Assembly: GCA_947471745.1 (NCBI GenBank)
Contig: CANJKZ010001112.1
Coordinates: 1,402,001-1,466,000, forward strand
Length of the DNA stretch: 64,000 nt
Direction of reading: 5' to 3'
From: Closterium sp. Naga37s-1
Taxonomy: Eukaryota; Streptophyta; Zygnematophyceae; Desmidiales; Closteriaceae
Each line of letters begins with the position of its first letter. Within the stretch, counting starts at the first letter, position 1. The notes under the pieces were generated by a model that saw only the letters and a program-made list of their open reading frames with translations, had not been told where the DNA came from and ran no database searches. Shown here one piece after another: positions 43,196-55,900 of this stretch. Position numbers and translations under genes: made by a program.

Positions 43196-46100
43196 AGCCC
43201 TGGGGCAGGGAATGGATGTGCAAGCAGTGGAGTGGCTACTGCACACGGTGGAGGTCCAGCTGCTGCTCTGGGACATGGAGATACGAGTGGAGGAGAAGGA
43301 ATGGTGGGCTGGAGGGGCTGGGCCGAACAGCGACGCACAGTGGCAACTAGGCAACGAGAAGTGGAAGTTGGAGGGATTGACGGAAGTGGAAGAGCAGATC
43401 CGGAAAAGGGGATGGCCGCCCGAGGATGAGGACAACCTAGCAGTGAAGAGTAGAGTGGCGAAACGCAGCTACATGCAGAGCTTCATGGCAATGACAGGCA
43501 CCACAGAGGAGGCGCCAGCAGGAGGATCCGCGGCCGAGGCAGCGACAGAGAAGGAATGGGAATTGGGGTCTGCACTGAACGCGGAACATGCCAAAGCGAT
43601 GAAGGAGATGCCGAGGCGTCACAGGAGGGCATTTGCTTTCTCGCTCAAAGAGCTGGGCAAGAGCAAAATGGGAGAGATGAAGATCGAGCTAACCACGGAC
43701 ATGCCTACCTACCAACGCAAGCGGAGGATGACGAGAGCGGATGAGGAGGTGTGCAGGGAGAAGTGTCAGGAGTTACTGGAAGCAAACCGTCTACCTCGGA
43801 GTATGCTGCTGCAACGGTGGTAGCGGCGAGGAAGGACATGACAGGGGAAGTGCTCTCGCGGAGGATGTGCGGAAACTACCAGGATCCCAATAAGATCACG
43901 AAGGCGAACCGCTACCCCATGCCGGTACCAGAGGATATCTTCGACAAGTTGGAAGGGGCTACGATCTTCACCACGCTAGACCTGCGACAGTGCTTCAACC
44001 AGATTCAGATAAGGGAAGAAGACAAAGCGAAGACGGCGTTCCACGGCGTGGACAAACTCTAGGAGTGGAATGGCATGCCGTTCGGAATGAAGAACTCATC
44101 GGCGATCTTTCAGCAAGCCATGGATACGGTGCTGAGAGGCATTGACTGCGCAGCATGCTATATCGACGACGTCATTGTATTCAGCAAGGACGCGGCGAGC
44201 CATGTAGCTGACGTGGAAAGAGTGTTGGGGGCAATCATGGAAGCCAGGCTGACATGCCACCCCAACAAGTGCAGGTTCGGCGAGAGCACGATACGGTACC
44301 TGGGCTTCGAGGTCTCCGACGAAACACTCTCGATCCAGGAGGCGAAGGTGGCAGTCCTGGACAAAGTGGCGGTACCGACGGACAGGAGCAGGCTGCGGGC
44401 GGTGCTGGGATTTCTGAATTACTATCGAAAATTCGTCCCCAATTTCAGTCGAAGAGCGCCAGTTCTTAACCAGTTGCTGAGGGAAAGAAAAAAATGGAAA
44501 TGGGGAGAAGCAGAGGATCGAGCCCTGAAAGATCTGCTAAAAGCTGTGAAGACCGGATCCATGCTAGTGCTGCCGAGGAGGGACCAGCCCTTCATACTAT
44601 ACTCGGACTGGAGCAGCTTGGGCATCGGAGCGGTGCTCTGCCAAGAAACGGAACAAGGAGAAAGGGTGGTCGCGTTCGCAAGTAGGAGCTGCAGTCCGAT
44701 CGAGGCGAACTACAGCTCCTATGAAGGAGAGGGGCTCGCGGCGGTATGGGCCGTGAATCATTTTTGGGTGTACCTGCAGGGTAGCCCGTTCACGCTCGTC
44801 ACTGACCACCAGCCCCTGACGTGGCTGATGACGAACCAGACTCTCACTGGGAGGAACGCCCGATGGACGATGCAACTACAGGAGTATGAGTTCAAAATCA
44901 GGCACCGCCCTGGGAAGACGCTGCAGCACGTGGATGGGCTGTCACGCAACCCGCCCCCCGCAGAAGAGGATCCAAGCGCAGAGGAGCAGACAAACCCGCC
45001 GGCCCTGTGCCTGGCGGCAATGGCGATGGGAATGCAAGAGGCAGACGCAGCGAGATACAGAGGAGCCGAGCCGGAGGACATTTGGGGCGACACAAAGGCG
45101 CTGCGCTGGATCAAAGGAGAAACGGAGGCCGAGGAGGAGGTCAGTGACCGTGCAAGGGCACGGGGGCAGCACTACAGGTGGTACCAGCAGAAGCTGCAGG
45201 TGCAAAGCAAGGAAGGATGGAAAATGGTCGCTGATAGAGAAGGAACACAAGCAGCTGGGGCACTACGGGCATGTCCGGACCGCACAGCAGCTAGTCACAA
45301 CCTAGTGGTGGGAAGGCCTACATTGGTAGGTGAAAGAGGTGGTAGCAGAATGTGAGCTCTGCAGCCGGAACAAAGCGCAGCTGGAGAGGGAACAGCAAGA
45401 GCTGCAGTCCTTACTTATCATGGGGCTGGGTTACCGATGGTCATTAGACCTGGCGGGGGAGATGCCTCTAAGCCGCAAAAACAAGCGCTACGTGCTAGTG
45501 ATGATCGAGCACGTGTCAAAGTGGGTTGAGGTGCGGGCGCTAAGCAGCAAAAGCGTGGAGCTGATCGCGGAAGCCTTCACGGACCAGGTCTTGACCAGGT
45601 TTGGGGCGTGTGGGGAGGTCCTAACAGACCAGGGCACCGAGTTCATGGAGGCATTTGACAAACTGCTCAAAGAGGTGGGCATCACTCATCGCAGGACATC
45701 ACGATATCATCCACAGTCCGACGGCCTGACGGAGCGGATGGTTCAGACCATAAAAAAGGGATTGCGAGCATACGGGGAAGAGCATAAGCGGGACTGGGAT
45801 CAGGAGCTGCACTTGGTCGTGGCCGGGTACCGGTTCAGCAAGCAGGCGGCGTTGCGAGACTACTCACCTTACTACCTGCTTTACGGGAAGCAGCCCATGC
45901 TGCCGGTGAAGGCACCCAAGGTGCTGACAGACGTGGTGACGGCAAGAACAGCTGAGAATTGGGCCGCGCTGGCCGACTGCAGGGCCAGGTACCTCAAGAA
46001 ACTTATGCCGGTAGCGCTGGAGAACCTGCATATGGCACAGCTGCGGGATGCAAAGAGGTATCAGCAGAGGCAGCTGCAGACAGGCAAGGGTAAGGGCAAG

Positions 46101-46519
46101 GCAGTGGACAGCGGAACCGAGGTGTATCTGAGGAAAGGCAAGAAGGATATGTTGGACCTGGGGTTGACCACGGAGCGGTGGGTAGTGAAGGAGGTGAAGC
46201 CTTCAGGCGTGCTGGTGCTGGAATCAGAGGAAGGGAAGCGGCGGAGCGATCACGTGACGGAATTTCGCAAAGGCTACTGGGAGGAAGATGAGCAAGGTTC
46301 CTTCATACCAGTAGCAGGAGCAAAGCAGGTCGTGGAAGGGGGCAAGTGGCTAAAGCATTTCGGCACTAAGGGGCACAAGACGGGAGGATAGGACTGCAAG
46401 AGTAGAGTTCCTGAAAGAATCAGAATGGGAAAAGGAGTTGAAGGGTGAGAGATCGAGAGTGGGTGTGGGGAGAGAGATGTTATGTGTGCAGAGGACTAAT
46501 GGGGCCTATGGCATCCGAC

Positions 46520-47089
46520 AGCTGTCACATAAGATACGAAGTGGGAATTCATATCTTGTGTGATGGTTAGGTGAAGTGCAACAAGTGAGGTGTACTCGTT
46601 AGCGGGACCGGGTTTATAATGCGAAGATGTGAAGAGTTGGGATCCAGCTGGCAAAGCAGTGGGCGGGATAGGCCGAGAGCAAGACAAGCGGGGACATCCA
46701 ACCATGCAGACGGACCGCTGGTACAGTGATGGGTGGAGGTGACGAGGGTTTGTAGCAGCTTGGGTGGGAGCATAGCTGAGGTGGCCGGGAAGCCCAATTG
46801 ACACGATGAGGACGGCTGTGATTCCGTAGTACATATGGTGGGCTGAGGTGTACGCGCAAGATTGATTGCATGTCGGATGAATGGTGTTTTTCTGTGAATG
46901 TGTGCAGGAACAGGGTCACGACCAAGCGTGGTTGCAGGAGTAGGCACAAGCGTCTAATCACATCTTGTACATAGCCTGCTAGCTTCATCAGCTACCCTGC
47001 TTTGTTTGTTTTCTCGCTATACTGGAGTGGTGTGTGAAACCTGGCAGAGAAAAGCATTTGCTAGCCAGCAAAGAAACCTGTTGATGGGT
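46520..47089 (+). repeat. Right LTR of Gypsy-DNMT
   Basis: Matches the left LTR with roughly 3 % substitutions and one or two small length differences near its end. Confidence 0.85.
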
Positions 47090-48747
47090 TGAGGGATCCA
47101 TTTAAGAAAAGCTGCGGAAACTTCCCTGACGATATGTTCGTCACCATCATCCTTGCTGGGCTGAGTCTGGACTGGCACTGCAAGTCACTCCTTTGCACCC
47201 AAGGCATGCTTAGCGAAACTTCACTCTGCACCTCCCTTCTTGCCGAGCAACAGGAAATGGACCTGTACAACGAGAGAGGCAACAAGAGGGAGAAGATTGC
47301 TTTTTACACAAACACAAGCACAGAGGGACCTCTTGACAAGAAGAGGCTCTTCTGCAAGTACTGCAAGAAGACCGGACACACCATCAAGGAATGCTGGAAG
47401 CTGAACGGCAACAACAATCACTGACAAAGGCAACAGGGAGGAACGTCTTACCAGCAACCTACTGGACCACCGACGCGCAACCAGACCGTGTCCCCACCCG
47501 TTGTCACCAGCACCTTGCAAGCCCCCGCGCAAATCTCTGCAAACAACAACGGGAAAAATAGTGTGTTAACATGCATGGTGCGACACGGACCAACTCAAAT
47601 CAATCGCGAGTACCAATTCTTCTGCTGCTGGGAAGACATGTTTGCGAACCCACCTGAGGAATGACCGGAAGGATCAGTTAAGGATGAAGAAGAAAATGAA
47701 CCGACGTACGACGACTTGACGGTCGGGCGCATCCAATACGATTGGGAAACACTGCCGTGGATCCAGGAGTCACCACCTGCACGCATCGCGCATGACGACG
47801 AAGGTTACAATCACGAAGATCATCACGACGTGGAGCATCACCTTACCTCGCAAATCGCATGCGTCGCAAGGGAAAAGAAGGAAGTTAATAAATGGTACAT
47901 GGACAGTTACTGCGGGCAGCACGTGGTCTCATCCAGCCGCTTCATCCTCAACAGCGGACCACTCTTCAATGAAGTAGAAATCACGGTCGCAAACAATCAG
48001 TCGATCTATGCCAGGAGCCGCGGTCAAATTCAGCTCGAGGACACGAACTTCTGCATCCACATCAGCGACGTGCTCGTTGTACCGGAGCTTCGATTCAATG
48101 TCCTGTCAGTGGACCAAGTAGTGAAGTGTGGCGTCGAACTGCACACACGGGAAAGGGAGGTCACTTAGTTCACAACGGCACTCTCATCGGAAAGGCGATA
48201 AGCGAGAACGGAGTGTTCGTGCTCAACTTCGACTCACCTGGCAACGTCGGTGTCAAGGACCTCATCGTTGTCCTTGATCCACCTAGACATCCATCGCCAC
48301 CCACTTGGAGTCATCCGGAAGAGATAGACTACCAATGCCTAGGTCCGGATGGAACCTTCTGCACTCTTGCAGTGCCTGTCGCCTCAACCACGAACCTACA
48401 AGGCGAACCTAACTGATACTCTGCAACTTACCGGATATATGGACGCTGATCACGCCGGTGACGCAGACAACAGGAGGTCCCGCATAGGATTTATTTTCAA
48501 TCTTGAACTTGCGGAATCCATCTCTTGGAACTCATAGTAGCATGAGATCATCGCCCTTTTGTCAGCAAAAGCCGAGTTCATCACAGCAAGTGCAGCAGTT
48601 CACAAAGGACTCTACCTCACAGAGCTCCTACAGGAAACGAAGACGGCGATGAACGGGTCATTCAAGTTACTGTGCAACGACCAGCGAGCGATCAAGATTG
48701 CGAACAAGCCTGGCTTCGTCAACAGCACGAAACGCGCCTATCCTATC

Positions 48748-49115
48748 TGTGAGGATCTAGGATCGAGCTCAGAAAAGATGATTTGAATTGAATGATCACC
48801 TGGGTACAACACAAGGCTATATATAGGCTCGACACAAGGCAGGTAACCCAGGTGTTACGCGAATGTTCCGAGGGTCGCGAAGCGTCCCGAACAGAACCTT
48901 CCCGAACTCGGTAGAAAGCAATTCGGTGGCAACCGAATAGCTTGAGTTCGGTACACGTAACCTGGTTCGGTGCCTATAACTATAATAACTATAGTAAAGC
49001 AACGAACCTAGGAATTCAAGCAATTCATGCATGTAGAAAATAAACCTAAGCTAGGAATAGCGTAAGGAAATAAAAGCGAGCATGCATGGCTGGCATAAGC
49101 TGACGTACTCTCACA
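48748..49115 (-). repeat. 3' LTR of the chromovirus (368 bp)
   Basis: TG...CA ends; contains CTATATATAG (TATA-like on either strand) at about 48,828-48,837. Same length as its partner. Confidence 0.95.
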
Positions 49116-52100
49116 CGTCCCCCCCTCAAAGTTGGGTGGCGTGAGATACACCCTGCTTGACAAGATAGTCCTTGAGAGCACAGCGTGCGTTGCCCATATC
49201 AGCTTCTGCAACCCAACTGTCCTCAGTAGGGTCATATCCCTTCCAGCGGATCAGGAACTCGAGGGTCTTGCCGCCGCGGCGTCGATGAGAGAGAACGCGC
49301 TCCACTTCATACTCAGGTTCATCCTGGATGAGAACAGGTGGTGGTGGCGGTAGCTGCCGTCCCTGGAACTGTTGGTTGGGGTCCTTGTAGGGTTTCAATA
49401 GCTGAACATGGAAAGCATTGTGAAGCTTCCACGTAGTCGGTAAGCGCAAGCGGAATGTTACTGGTGTCACCTGAGCCTCAACGAGAAAAGGACCACAGAA
49501 GCGAGGCCGGAGTTTGGATGGGAGGTGAGACAGGTTCAAGTTGCGTGTGTCAAGAAGCACCTGATCTCTGACTGCTACTGAGTGATCACGTCGCTGACGA
49601 TCGGCATACTGCTTCTGGGAGTTCTGCATCCTGGTGAGACGTCGCTGAGTCTTCTCCCATAGCTGCTGCATGGTAGTGACGAAGTCATGTGCGGCTTGGA
49701 CATGTGCCGGTGTGGTTGGCTGTTGTGGTGTGAGTGGTTCCCGTCCGTAACACAGGAAGAAAGGAGTTTTCCCTGTGGCCGCATGTGATGCGTTGTTGTA
49801 AGCAAACTCTAGGGTCGGTAACCGTGTGTCCCAGTGGCTGGCGTCGTCTTTGCAAGCTGTGCGCAGTAACTGTTCAACCACCTGATTGAGTCGCTCTGTC
49901 TGTCCGTCAGTCTGGGGATGGTATGCTGAAGACATCGCAAGCTTAGTCCCCAACAGTCCCATAAGCTCCTTCCAGAACTTACTGGTGAATTTTGGACCTC
50001 GGTCTGAGATGAGTGTAGCGGGGATGCCGTGGATGGTGATGATGCGGTCGAAGAAGAGGCGAGCAGTTGCTTCAGCTGTAGCCGTGGCGTTGGTCGGGAT
50101 GAAGTGACCCATTTTGGAGAACTTGTCGATCACTACGAGTATAGCGTCATGCCCTCGTGAGGTCGAAGGAAGTCCTGTGATGAAGTCGAGGCTAACGACT
50201 TGCCATGGCTGCTCCGGTACGGGTAGGGGCTGAAGTAACCCTGCTTTCTTCTGCTTGCTGCTCTTCATCCGCTGGCATGTGTCGCAAGAGGTGACAAACT
50301 GCTGCACGTCTGCTGCCATCCCGTGCCAGTAGTAATACTTTGCTATTCCCGCTAACGTCTTGTTGCTCCCGAAATGTCCCACGTATGGTACGTCGTGAAA
50401 CTCCTCCAATAGGATCTGCCGTAGCGGGGCGTAATTCGGTACCCAAATCTTTCCTGAACCCTTCCTTACAGCTAAGTCTTTCTCCCACTGTAACAACTTC
50501 TTAGTCTGTGCTGTAGCGATCTCTACGTCCTCGGAGTACCCATGTTGGAATAGACCCTTGAGCAGAGGGTTCATCCCGTCGAGCTAGATGCCTGCTACAT
50601 GTCCGGGGCGGCTCAACGCGTCTGCTTTGTTGTGTAGCCCGGGCTTGTAGACGATGTCGTAGTGGAAGTGAGTTTCCAAGAAGTCCATCCACCGCACCTG
50701 TCGTCGTGAGAGCGTTGGCTGTGACTTCAGGTATTTGAGACTGCAGTGGTCAGTATAGACTGTGGTCTTGGCTCCCTCTAGGTAACACCTCCACGCCTTG
50801 AAGGCTACGACTATAGCTAAGGCTTCCTTGTCGTGGATGGGGTAGTTCAGTTCTGCTCCGAGTAGCTTGTTACTGAGGTAGGCGATAGGCTGTAAACCGT
50901 TTCCGTGATCTTGCATCAGTACTGCTCCGACTGCTTGGTCACTAGCGTCTGCTTCAACGACATAGTCCTTTTCGGGGTCCGGCAGGATGAGTACTGGGGC
51001 TGTGGTCAGTGCTGTCTGTAGCTGTTCCATGGCTTGTTGATGAGGAATATCCCACTTGAAGGGCATATCCTTTTTCAGTAGGTCGGTCAGTGGCGCTGCA
51101 ATCTTAGCGTACTGTGGCACGAACCTGTTGTAGTTGTTGGCGAAGCCCAGGAACTGCTGTAACTCCTTCACGTTCTCCGGTACTTCGATCTTCCGCCGGT
51201 CTACGTGTACTCCTTCGGCACTCACCATGTGCCCGAGAAACTGCACCTTCTTCAGGGCGAAGTCGCTCTTCGACAGCTTCACGTAGAACTTGTTCTTCCG
51301 CAGGATCTCGAACACCTTCTGTAGATGCTCCACGTGCTCCTTCATGTTCTTGGAGTAGATAAGAATGTCGTCCAGGTACACCAGTACGCACTCATCCAGC
51401 AGGGGTCGTAAGATGTGATTCATCTCCGCCTGAAACGTTGCTGGTGCGTTGCAGAGTCCGAACGGCATCACCAAGTATTCGTAGGAGCCGTATCTGGTAC
51501 GGAACGCCGTCTTGTGGACCGAGTTATCTGCCATCTTGATCTGCCAGTAACCTGACCGTAAGTCCAGCTTTGAAAAGGCTGTTGCTCCACGCAGTTGATC
51601 CAGTAAGTCGTCTATGCGCGGTATGTGGTATTTGTTTTTTACTGTCTGCTTGTTCAGTGCGCGGTACTCGATGCACATCCGTAAACTGCCGTCTGGTTTT
51701 GGAGTGAAGAGAACTGGTGCACCGTAGGGAGAGGTGGATGGGCGGATCAGTTGTCTGTCCAGTAAATACTCGATCTGTTTTTTCATGTCTGTCAGCTCGG
51801 TCGGACTCAGTCGGTAGGGTGCACGTGAGACGGGTTTCGCACCTGGTTCCTCCACGATCTCGTGCTCGTGGGTGCATGCAGGGGGTACGCCTGCAGGTAG
51901 GTCGTCGGGCATTATATCCTTGTACTGCTCCAAGACCTCCTTTACTGCTGCAGGTAGTTCTGCGCTCGGCTTCTCCTCCTCTGCTGCTGCCATAACCAGT
52001 GCTAGATAACCCGTGTTACTCTCATTCACCGTCTGTTCGAACCGTGCCAGTGTTGTTTCAGGTACGTCCCCGGTATCTGTCCAGCTTCGTAGTGCTATCC

Positions 52101-54242
52101 GCTTCCCGTTGTTGTAGATGCACACCTTCCTGTTGACCCAATCGATCTCGGGGTTGAACCGCTTCAAGAAATCTCTCCCCAAGATGAAATCTAAACCTTT
52201 GATGTTCGTGATCGGCAATGCCGGCTTCCACCTTAGCGCCCCTATGTGCAGCTGCAGTGATGCTTTGCCGTGGATGGGAAGTTTCGTACCGTCCACCATT
52301 GTTGCCGAGAACTTGGTCTCCTCGGAAGGTTCCCCAATTTTCTCCAACGTCCCGCGGTCACACACCGAGTGGGATGCACTGCTGTCCACCAGTGCCTGGA
52401 GGCGTCGTCCTTTGCATAACACCTCGAGGAGTAGTGGTGTCTGCTGCGCTGAGTAGCCAAAGAGGGTCTCATTAATAGGATCATAGGGTACATCAAAATG
52501 AATACCATCCCTATTTCCTATACCTGACTCAGCACTTTTCTCTTCCAACTTCACATGGGGGATAGGATGATTTTTCCGAGGCTTGTACAACTTCTCATGA
52601 GCCTGGAATTTTCCTCTAAGCCTTTGCAGCTGTGTAGGCTTCACCTGTGGGCAACAGGGAGCCTTAACACTGGGCTGCGGGGAGAAGATATTAACTCCAC
52701 GGAACGCACGACCCTTTTCTACGCTCCGTAGTACTTTGCCCAACTTTTCAGGTACCTGAATAATTTCTAAGGCTTCTTCTTGGCCTCTAAATCTCCCCTG
52801 AATCTTTCAAAGGCTTGAAAACCACGAGAAGCAATATTCTTCGTTAGAGTATCTTTATAGGATACTTTTAACGAATTCTTACTTTCGTGGGTGTTCGGCT
52901 GGAGTTTCCCGGTCGGTGCAGAGTCTTTTTTCGCGGAGCCTCCATTCGCCTCGGCGATTTCCCCTGATGCCGGCCGGTCGTGACGTTTTAGATTTGCGCC
53001 ATCATTTTCTCCTTTTTTCACCCGCTCCGAAGTCGCCACTTCGTCGCCTTTTCCTGCTTTTCGGATCTTTACGCGATCGCCAGGTCGATCCGCGGCTACT
53101 GGCGATTCCCGTTTTTTTACTTCGGGGGTGCTCCACTGTTACCGTCCCGGAGTGCCGCACGTGCTTTCTTCATTTTGTAGCACGACAAAAACTGATGCCC
53201 TGCTGCGCCGCAAAATTCGCATTTTGTCGGCTGCTGCTTCGCGTCGTATTTGTCGATATCCATCGGTTCGGCAAACGTGGGGGGTGCCGATCGCTCCGTG
53301 CCGAATGTACGGTTCGACGTGAAGCATCGTGTTTCGGGTTGACCTCGAGTCAGCGCATCGTATCGCTCGGCAGCACGCACGATGTCGCGATAGCTGTTGT
53401 AATTTGCCGCAATCACCTGCCGCCGAATCTCCATTTTTAACCCTTCTGTGTACGCCTGGATTTTTTCGCCTTCGGTCAGGTCGGTGATGCGATTGAACAG
53501 TAGCTCCATCTGCTGCGTGTAATGTGCTACACTACTGTATTGCTTGTGTCGGTGTATCTGCTGCCGCGCCATGTAGGTCGTATTAATTGGTTCGAAACGC
53601 TCGATTAAATCTGCCCGAAACTGCTGCCACGTTTTCTCCCCGCGGGCTACGTCGGTGTAGTAAATCCATTCGAGTGCCGGTCCACGTAACAGTGTCGCTG
53701 CGAGCCGAATCCTTGCTGCGTCGTGTTGCGGGGTCGAACAGCAAATGGCCTCGAAGTAAATTTCGAGGGTTGCCACGAATCGCCGGACGTCGGATCCCTT
53801 CGTGCTGGGATCGAACGCTTCAGGGAGCCTCGGTCGTGCTGCTTCGAGGTTCGGCGACAGTGGTGCCATCGGTCCGTGAAATGTCGGTGTCGCCACTGCT
53901 GCGGGTGTTGTCGCTGCTACGTTTGCTGCTGCATTCGCTGCTGCTGCGGTGGCGAGTCCGGATTGGTGTGTCAGAAGGGCCTCGAGTCGTCGTAGCGCCG
54001 CCTGCGTCTGCTCCATGTCGGTGCGGAGGCTCGCGATGTCGCTCGTGGTCGCGTAGTTGTCGCCTTGGCCCTCCATGCCTGACATTAGCGCGTCCGAAAA
54101 ACCGAATCGAGGGGGAGCGAAAAACACGGAACCGGTTTTACGTACCCGAAAATGATGTTCAACTGCGTCGCCCCCGCGGTTTTCGAAGACTGGTTTTTAG
54201 CGGTCGAAAGAACTTCGCGTGTAAACGGGCTCTGATACCAAG

Positions 54243-54610
54243 TGTGAGGATCTAGGATCAAGCTCAAAAAAGATGATTTGAATTGAATGATCACCTGGGT
54301 ACAACACGAGGCTATATGTAGGCTCGACACAAGGCAGGTAACCCAGGTGTTACGCGAATGTTCCGAGGGTCGCGAAGCGTCCCGAACAGAACCTTCCCGA
54401 ACTCGGTAGAAAGCAATTCGGTGGCAATCGAATAGCTTGAGTTCGGTACACGTAACCTGGTTCGGTGCCTATAACTATAATAACTATAGTAAAGCAACGA
54501 ACCTAGGAATTCAAGCAATTCATGCATGTAGAAAATAAACCTAAGCTAGGAATAACGTAAGGAAATAGAAGCGAGCATGCATGGCTGGCATAAGCCGACG
54601 TACTCTCACA
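54243..54610 (-). repeat. 5' LTR of the chromovirus (368 bp)
   Basis: Adjacent to the primer-binding site on its inner side; eight transitions separate it from the 3' LTR. Confidence 0.95.
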
Positions 54611-54799
54611 CTATCCAAGATCCTTATTACAACACAAACGTCGCTGAACGGCGCGAGCAGCAGAAAGAAGGCGTACAGGCGGAGCGAGAGGAGGAGAGCC
54701 GGAGAAGCGGAGAGGCGGAGAGACACAGCGGATCACCTGGTGCAGGTGGCTGATGGGGCTCCACGTGGTGACATCCGTGTCGTACTGATTGCGAAACAT

Positions 54800-55023
54800 G
54801 GTGGCGACGATACGGCAACGCGCGCGACAGAAAATGCGAGGTGAGAGAAGAGGATGGACGGCACGAGGTGATTCGAGAAATGAAGGATTTTTGCATCAGA
54901 AGTGACAGATCGGTGGCAGGTATTTCGTAGATTTGTGTGAACGAGTGGATTTATGAGGGGATTCATGAGAGGAAATAATATGGAGCATGAGAAACCTCGA
55001 TAAGCAGCTGTAGTGCAAGTACA
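54800..55023. other. Presumed promoter/5' UTR of the proteasome locus
   Basis: 224 bp between the exon-1 ATG and the LTR of Copia-D. No motif stands out. Copia-D begins immediately upstream, so most of the original promoter region has been displaced. Confidence 0.4.
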
Positions 55024-55148
55024 TGTCAAACTACAATCTTACTTGTAGGCTATTGTGGGGCACTCATTATGGGGCACAGCACTTCTAGGGTTAGTACTTG
55101 TACCCCAACTCTTGCTAATCCAATCACTCCAGCATAGTTATTCTGACA
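55024..55148 (+). repeat. LTR of Copia-D (125 bp)
   Basis: Reverse-complement counterpart of the short LTRs of Copia-G/H/E: starts TGTCAAACT, contains CTAGGGTTAGTACTTGTACC and ends TTCTGACA. Confidence 0.85.
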
Positions 55149-55249
55149 TGGTATTCAGAGCAGGAAACCTGTTAAGTTTTTAGGGCCCACCGATCGTCTT
55201 GCTAAGTTCCTGCTCGAAGCGCCCTTGCGCTGTCCGGCCCTCTCACACA

Positions 55250-55900
55250 GTGTCACGCTGCCCTGCAGCTACTCGCACTGCCTGCCCTAGCGCGCTGCCC
55301 TACTGTCACGCGCGCCCCTGCTGCCCAAGAGCAGCCCCTGCCCCGCACGCCACTACTGCCTGTGAGCAGCCCCTGCCCCGAGCGCCCCTGCTTCCCGCGA
55401 GCAGCCCCTGCCCCGAGCGCCCCTGCTGCCCGTGAGCAGCCCCTGCCCCGCGCGCCACTGCTGCCTGTGAGCAGCCCCTGCCCCGAGCGCTCCTGCTGTC
55501 CGTGAGCAGCCCCTGCCCCGAGCGCCCCTGCTGCCAGCGAGCAGCCCCTTCCCTACGTGCCCCTTCTGCCTGCGAGCAGCTCCTGCCCCAGCGCGCCCCG
55601 TCTGCAGGGTTGCGTCTGCAGGGTTCGCGCCCTACTGCCCTACGCGTCGCGCCCTGCTGCAGCCCGCGAGTCGCGCTCAGCTGCTCCGCGCGTCGCGCCC
55701 TGCTGCAGCCCGCACGTCGCGCCCTGCTGCAGCCCGCACGTCGCGCCCTGCTGCCCTGCGCATCGCGCCGTGCTGCAGCCTATGCGTCGCGCTCGGCTGC
55801 TCCGTGCGTCGCGCCCTACGGCAGCCCGGCGTCGCGCTCTGCTGCCCCGCGCGTCGCGTCCTGCTGCCCCGCGCGTCGCGCCCTGCTGCAGCCGCGCGTC
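55250..55900 (+). repeat. G+C-rich leader array of Copia-D
   Basis: First about ten units around GAGCAGCCCCTGCCCCGAGC (55,325-55,590), then units around GTCGCGCCCTGCTGCAGCCC (55,640-55,910). The frames are P/A/C/R-rich and probably reflect composition. Confidence 0.8.

Larger units (their letters stand above)
38527..47090 (+). mobile_element. Ty3/Gypsy element carrying a DNA cytosine methyltransferase domain (Gypsy-DNMT)
   Basis: LTRs of roughly 570 bp (about 38527-39101 and 46520-47089) differ at about 3 % of positions. Order on the plus strand: gag (39418-40500) with two CCHC zinc knuckles ('CHRCGQVGHIQRDC' and 'CYTCGESGHLHQDC'), retropepsin-like protease ('IIDTGSHHVLIGKGL', about 40,660), a cytosine-5 methyltransferase domain (42303-43195), reverse transcriptase ('YIDDVIVF', 44,160), RNase H ('YSDWSSLGIGAVLC' near 44,600), and integrase (zinc finger near 45,250-45,365; core with 'LTDQGTEFMEAF' and 'SRYHPQSDGLTERM' at 45,625-45,740). 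No chromodomain is seen. A 1.1-kb TRIM-like element (40907-41994) sits in the protease region. It lies inside Copia-C. Fairly young but broken, with perhaps six to ten breaks. Confidence 0.9.
48748..54610 (-). mobile_element. Ty3/Gypsy chromovirus, nearly whole, with target-site duplication
   Basis: Two 368-bp LTRs (48748-49115 and 54243-54610) differ at 8 positions, all transitions (2.2 %). A perfect 5-bp duplication CTATC (48743-48747, 54611-54615) marks the insertion into Copia-C. On the minus strand: primer site CTTGGTATCAGAGCCCG (54226-54242), gag (about 54127-53117) with a CCHC knuckle 'CEFCGAAGHQFLSCY', protease ('[13 protein letters not shown]'), reverse transcriptase ('[11 protein letters not shown]') and RNase H in one long frame (52743-50584), and integrase with a C-terminal chromodomain ('YEVERVLSHRRRGGKT', 'FLIRWKGYDPTEDSWV', 50574-49126). 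A purine tract lies next to the 3' LTR (49116-49130). Young; only a few breaks. Confidence 0.95.
37281..54633 (+). mobile_element. Ty1/Copia element Copia-C, split by two nested Gypsy-class insertions
   Basis: A plus-strand Copia of a different subfamily from the short-LTR ones. Left LTR 37281-37728 (448 bp) is followed directly by the primer site TGGTATGAGAGCTGG. Its own sequence survives as 37281-38526, 47091-48747 and 54611-54633. Parts visible are gag (37,900-38,500, and 47,090-47,425 with a CCHC knuckle around 'CKYCKKTGHTIKECW'), a protease region (around 'WYMDSYCGQHVVSSS', near 47,900) and RNase H (around 'YMDADHAGDADNRRS', 48,440-48,745). Integrase and RT were not found. A short match to the LTR end remains at 54611-54633. 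Broken, with many breaks. Confidence 0.75.
32377..54799 (-). pseudogene. Proteasome subunit alpha type-1 (PSMA1/PAF) locus split by a 21-kb intron; probable pseudogene
   Basis: The alpha-1 subunit sits in the outer rings of the 20S proteasome. Exon 1 (54799-54737) encodes MFRNQYDTDVTTWSP, the hallmark N-terminus, ending at a GT donor. Exon 2 (33604-33381) gives [30 protein letters not shown] and FMRSEHLSH. Exon 3 (32856-32377) gives [25 protein letters not shown] and [15 protein letters not shown], ending at TAG 32379-32377. Frames fit across both introns. Signs of decay are a one-base loss in exon 3 near 32740, an in-frame TAA at 32583-32581, and changes at near-invariant sites (SPxGRLFQVEYA reads SPISHLHQ then AEDA). 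Intron 1 (54736-33605) contains all retrotransposons between 35 and 54.6 kb. It could alternatively be a diverged paralogue with assembly errors. Confidence 0.75.
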
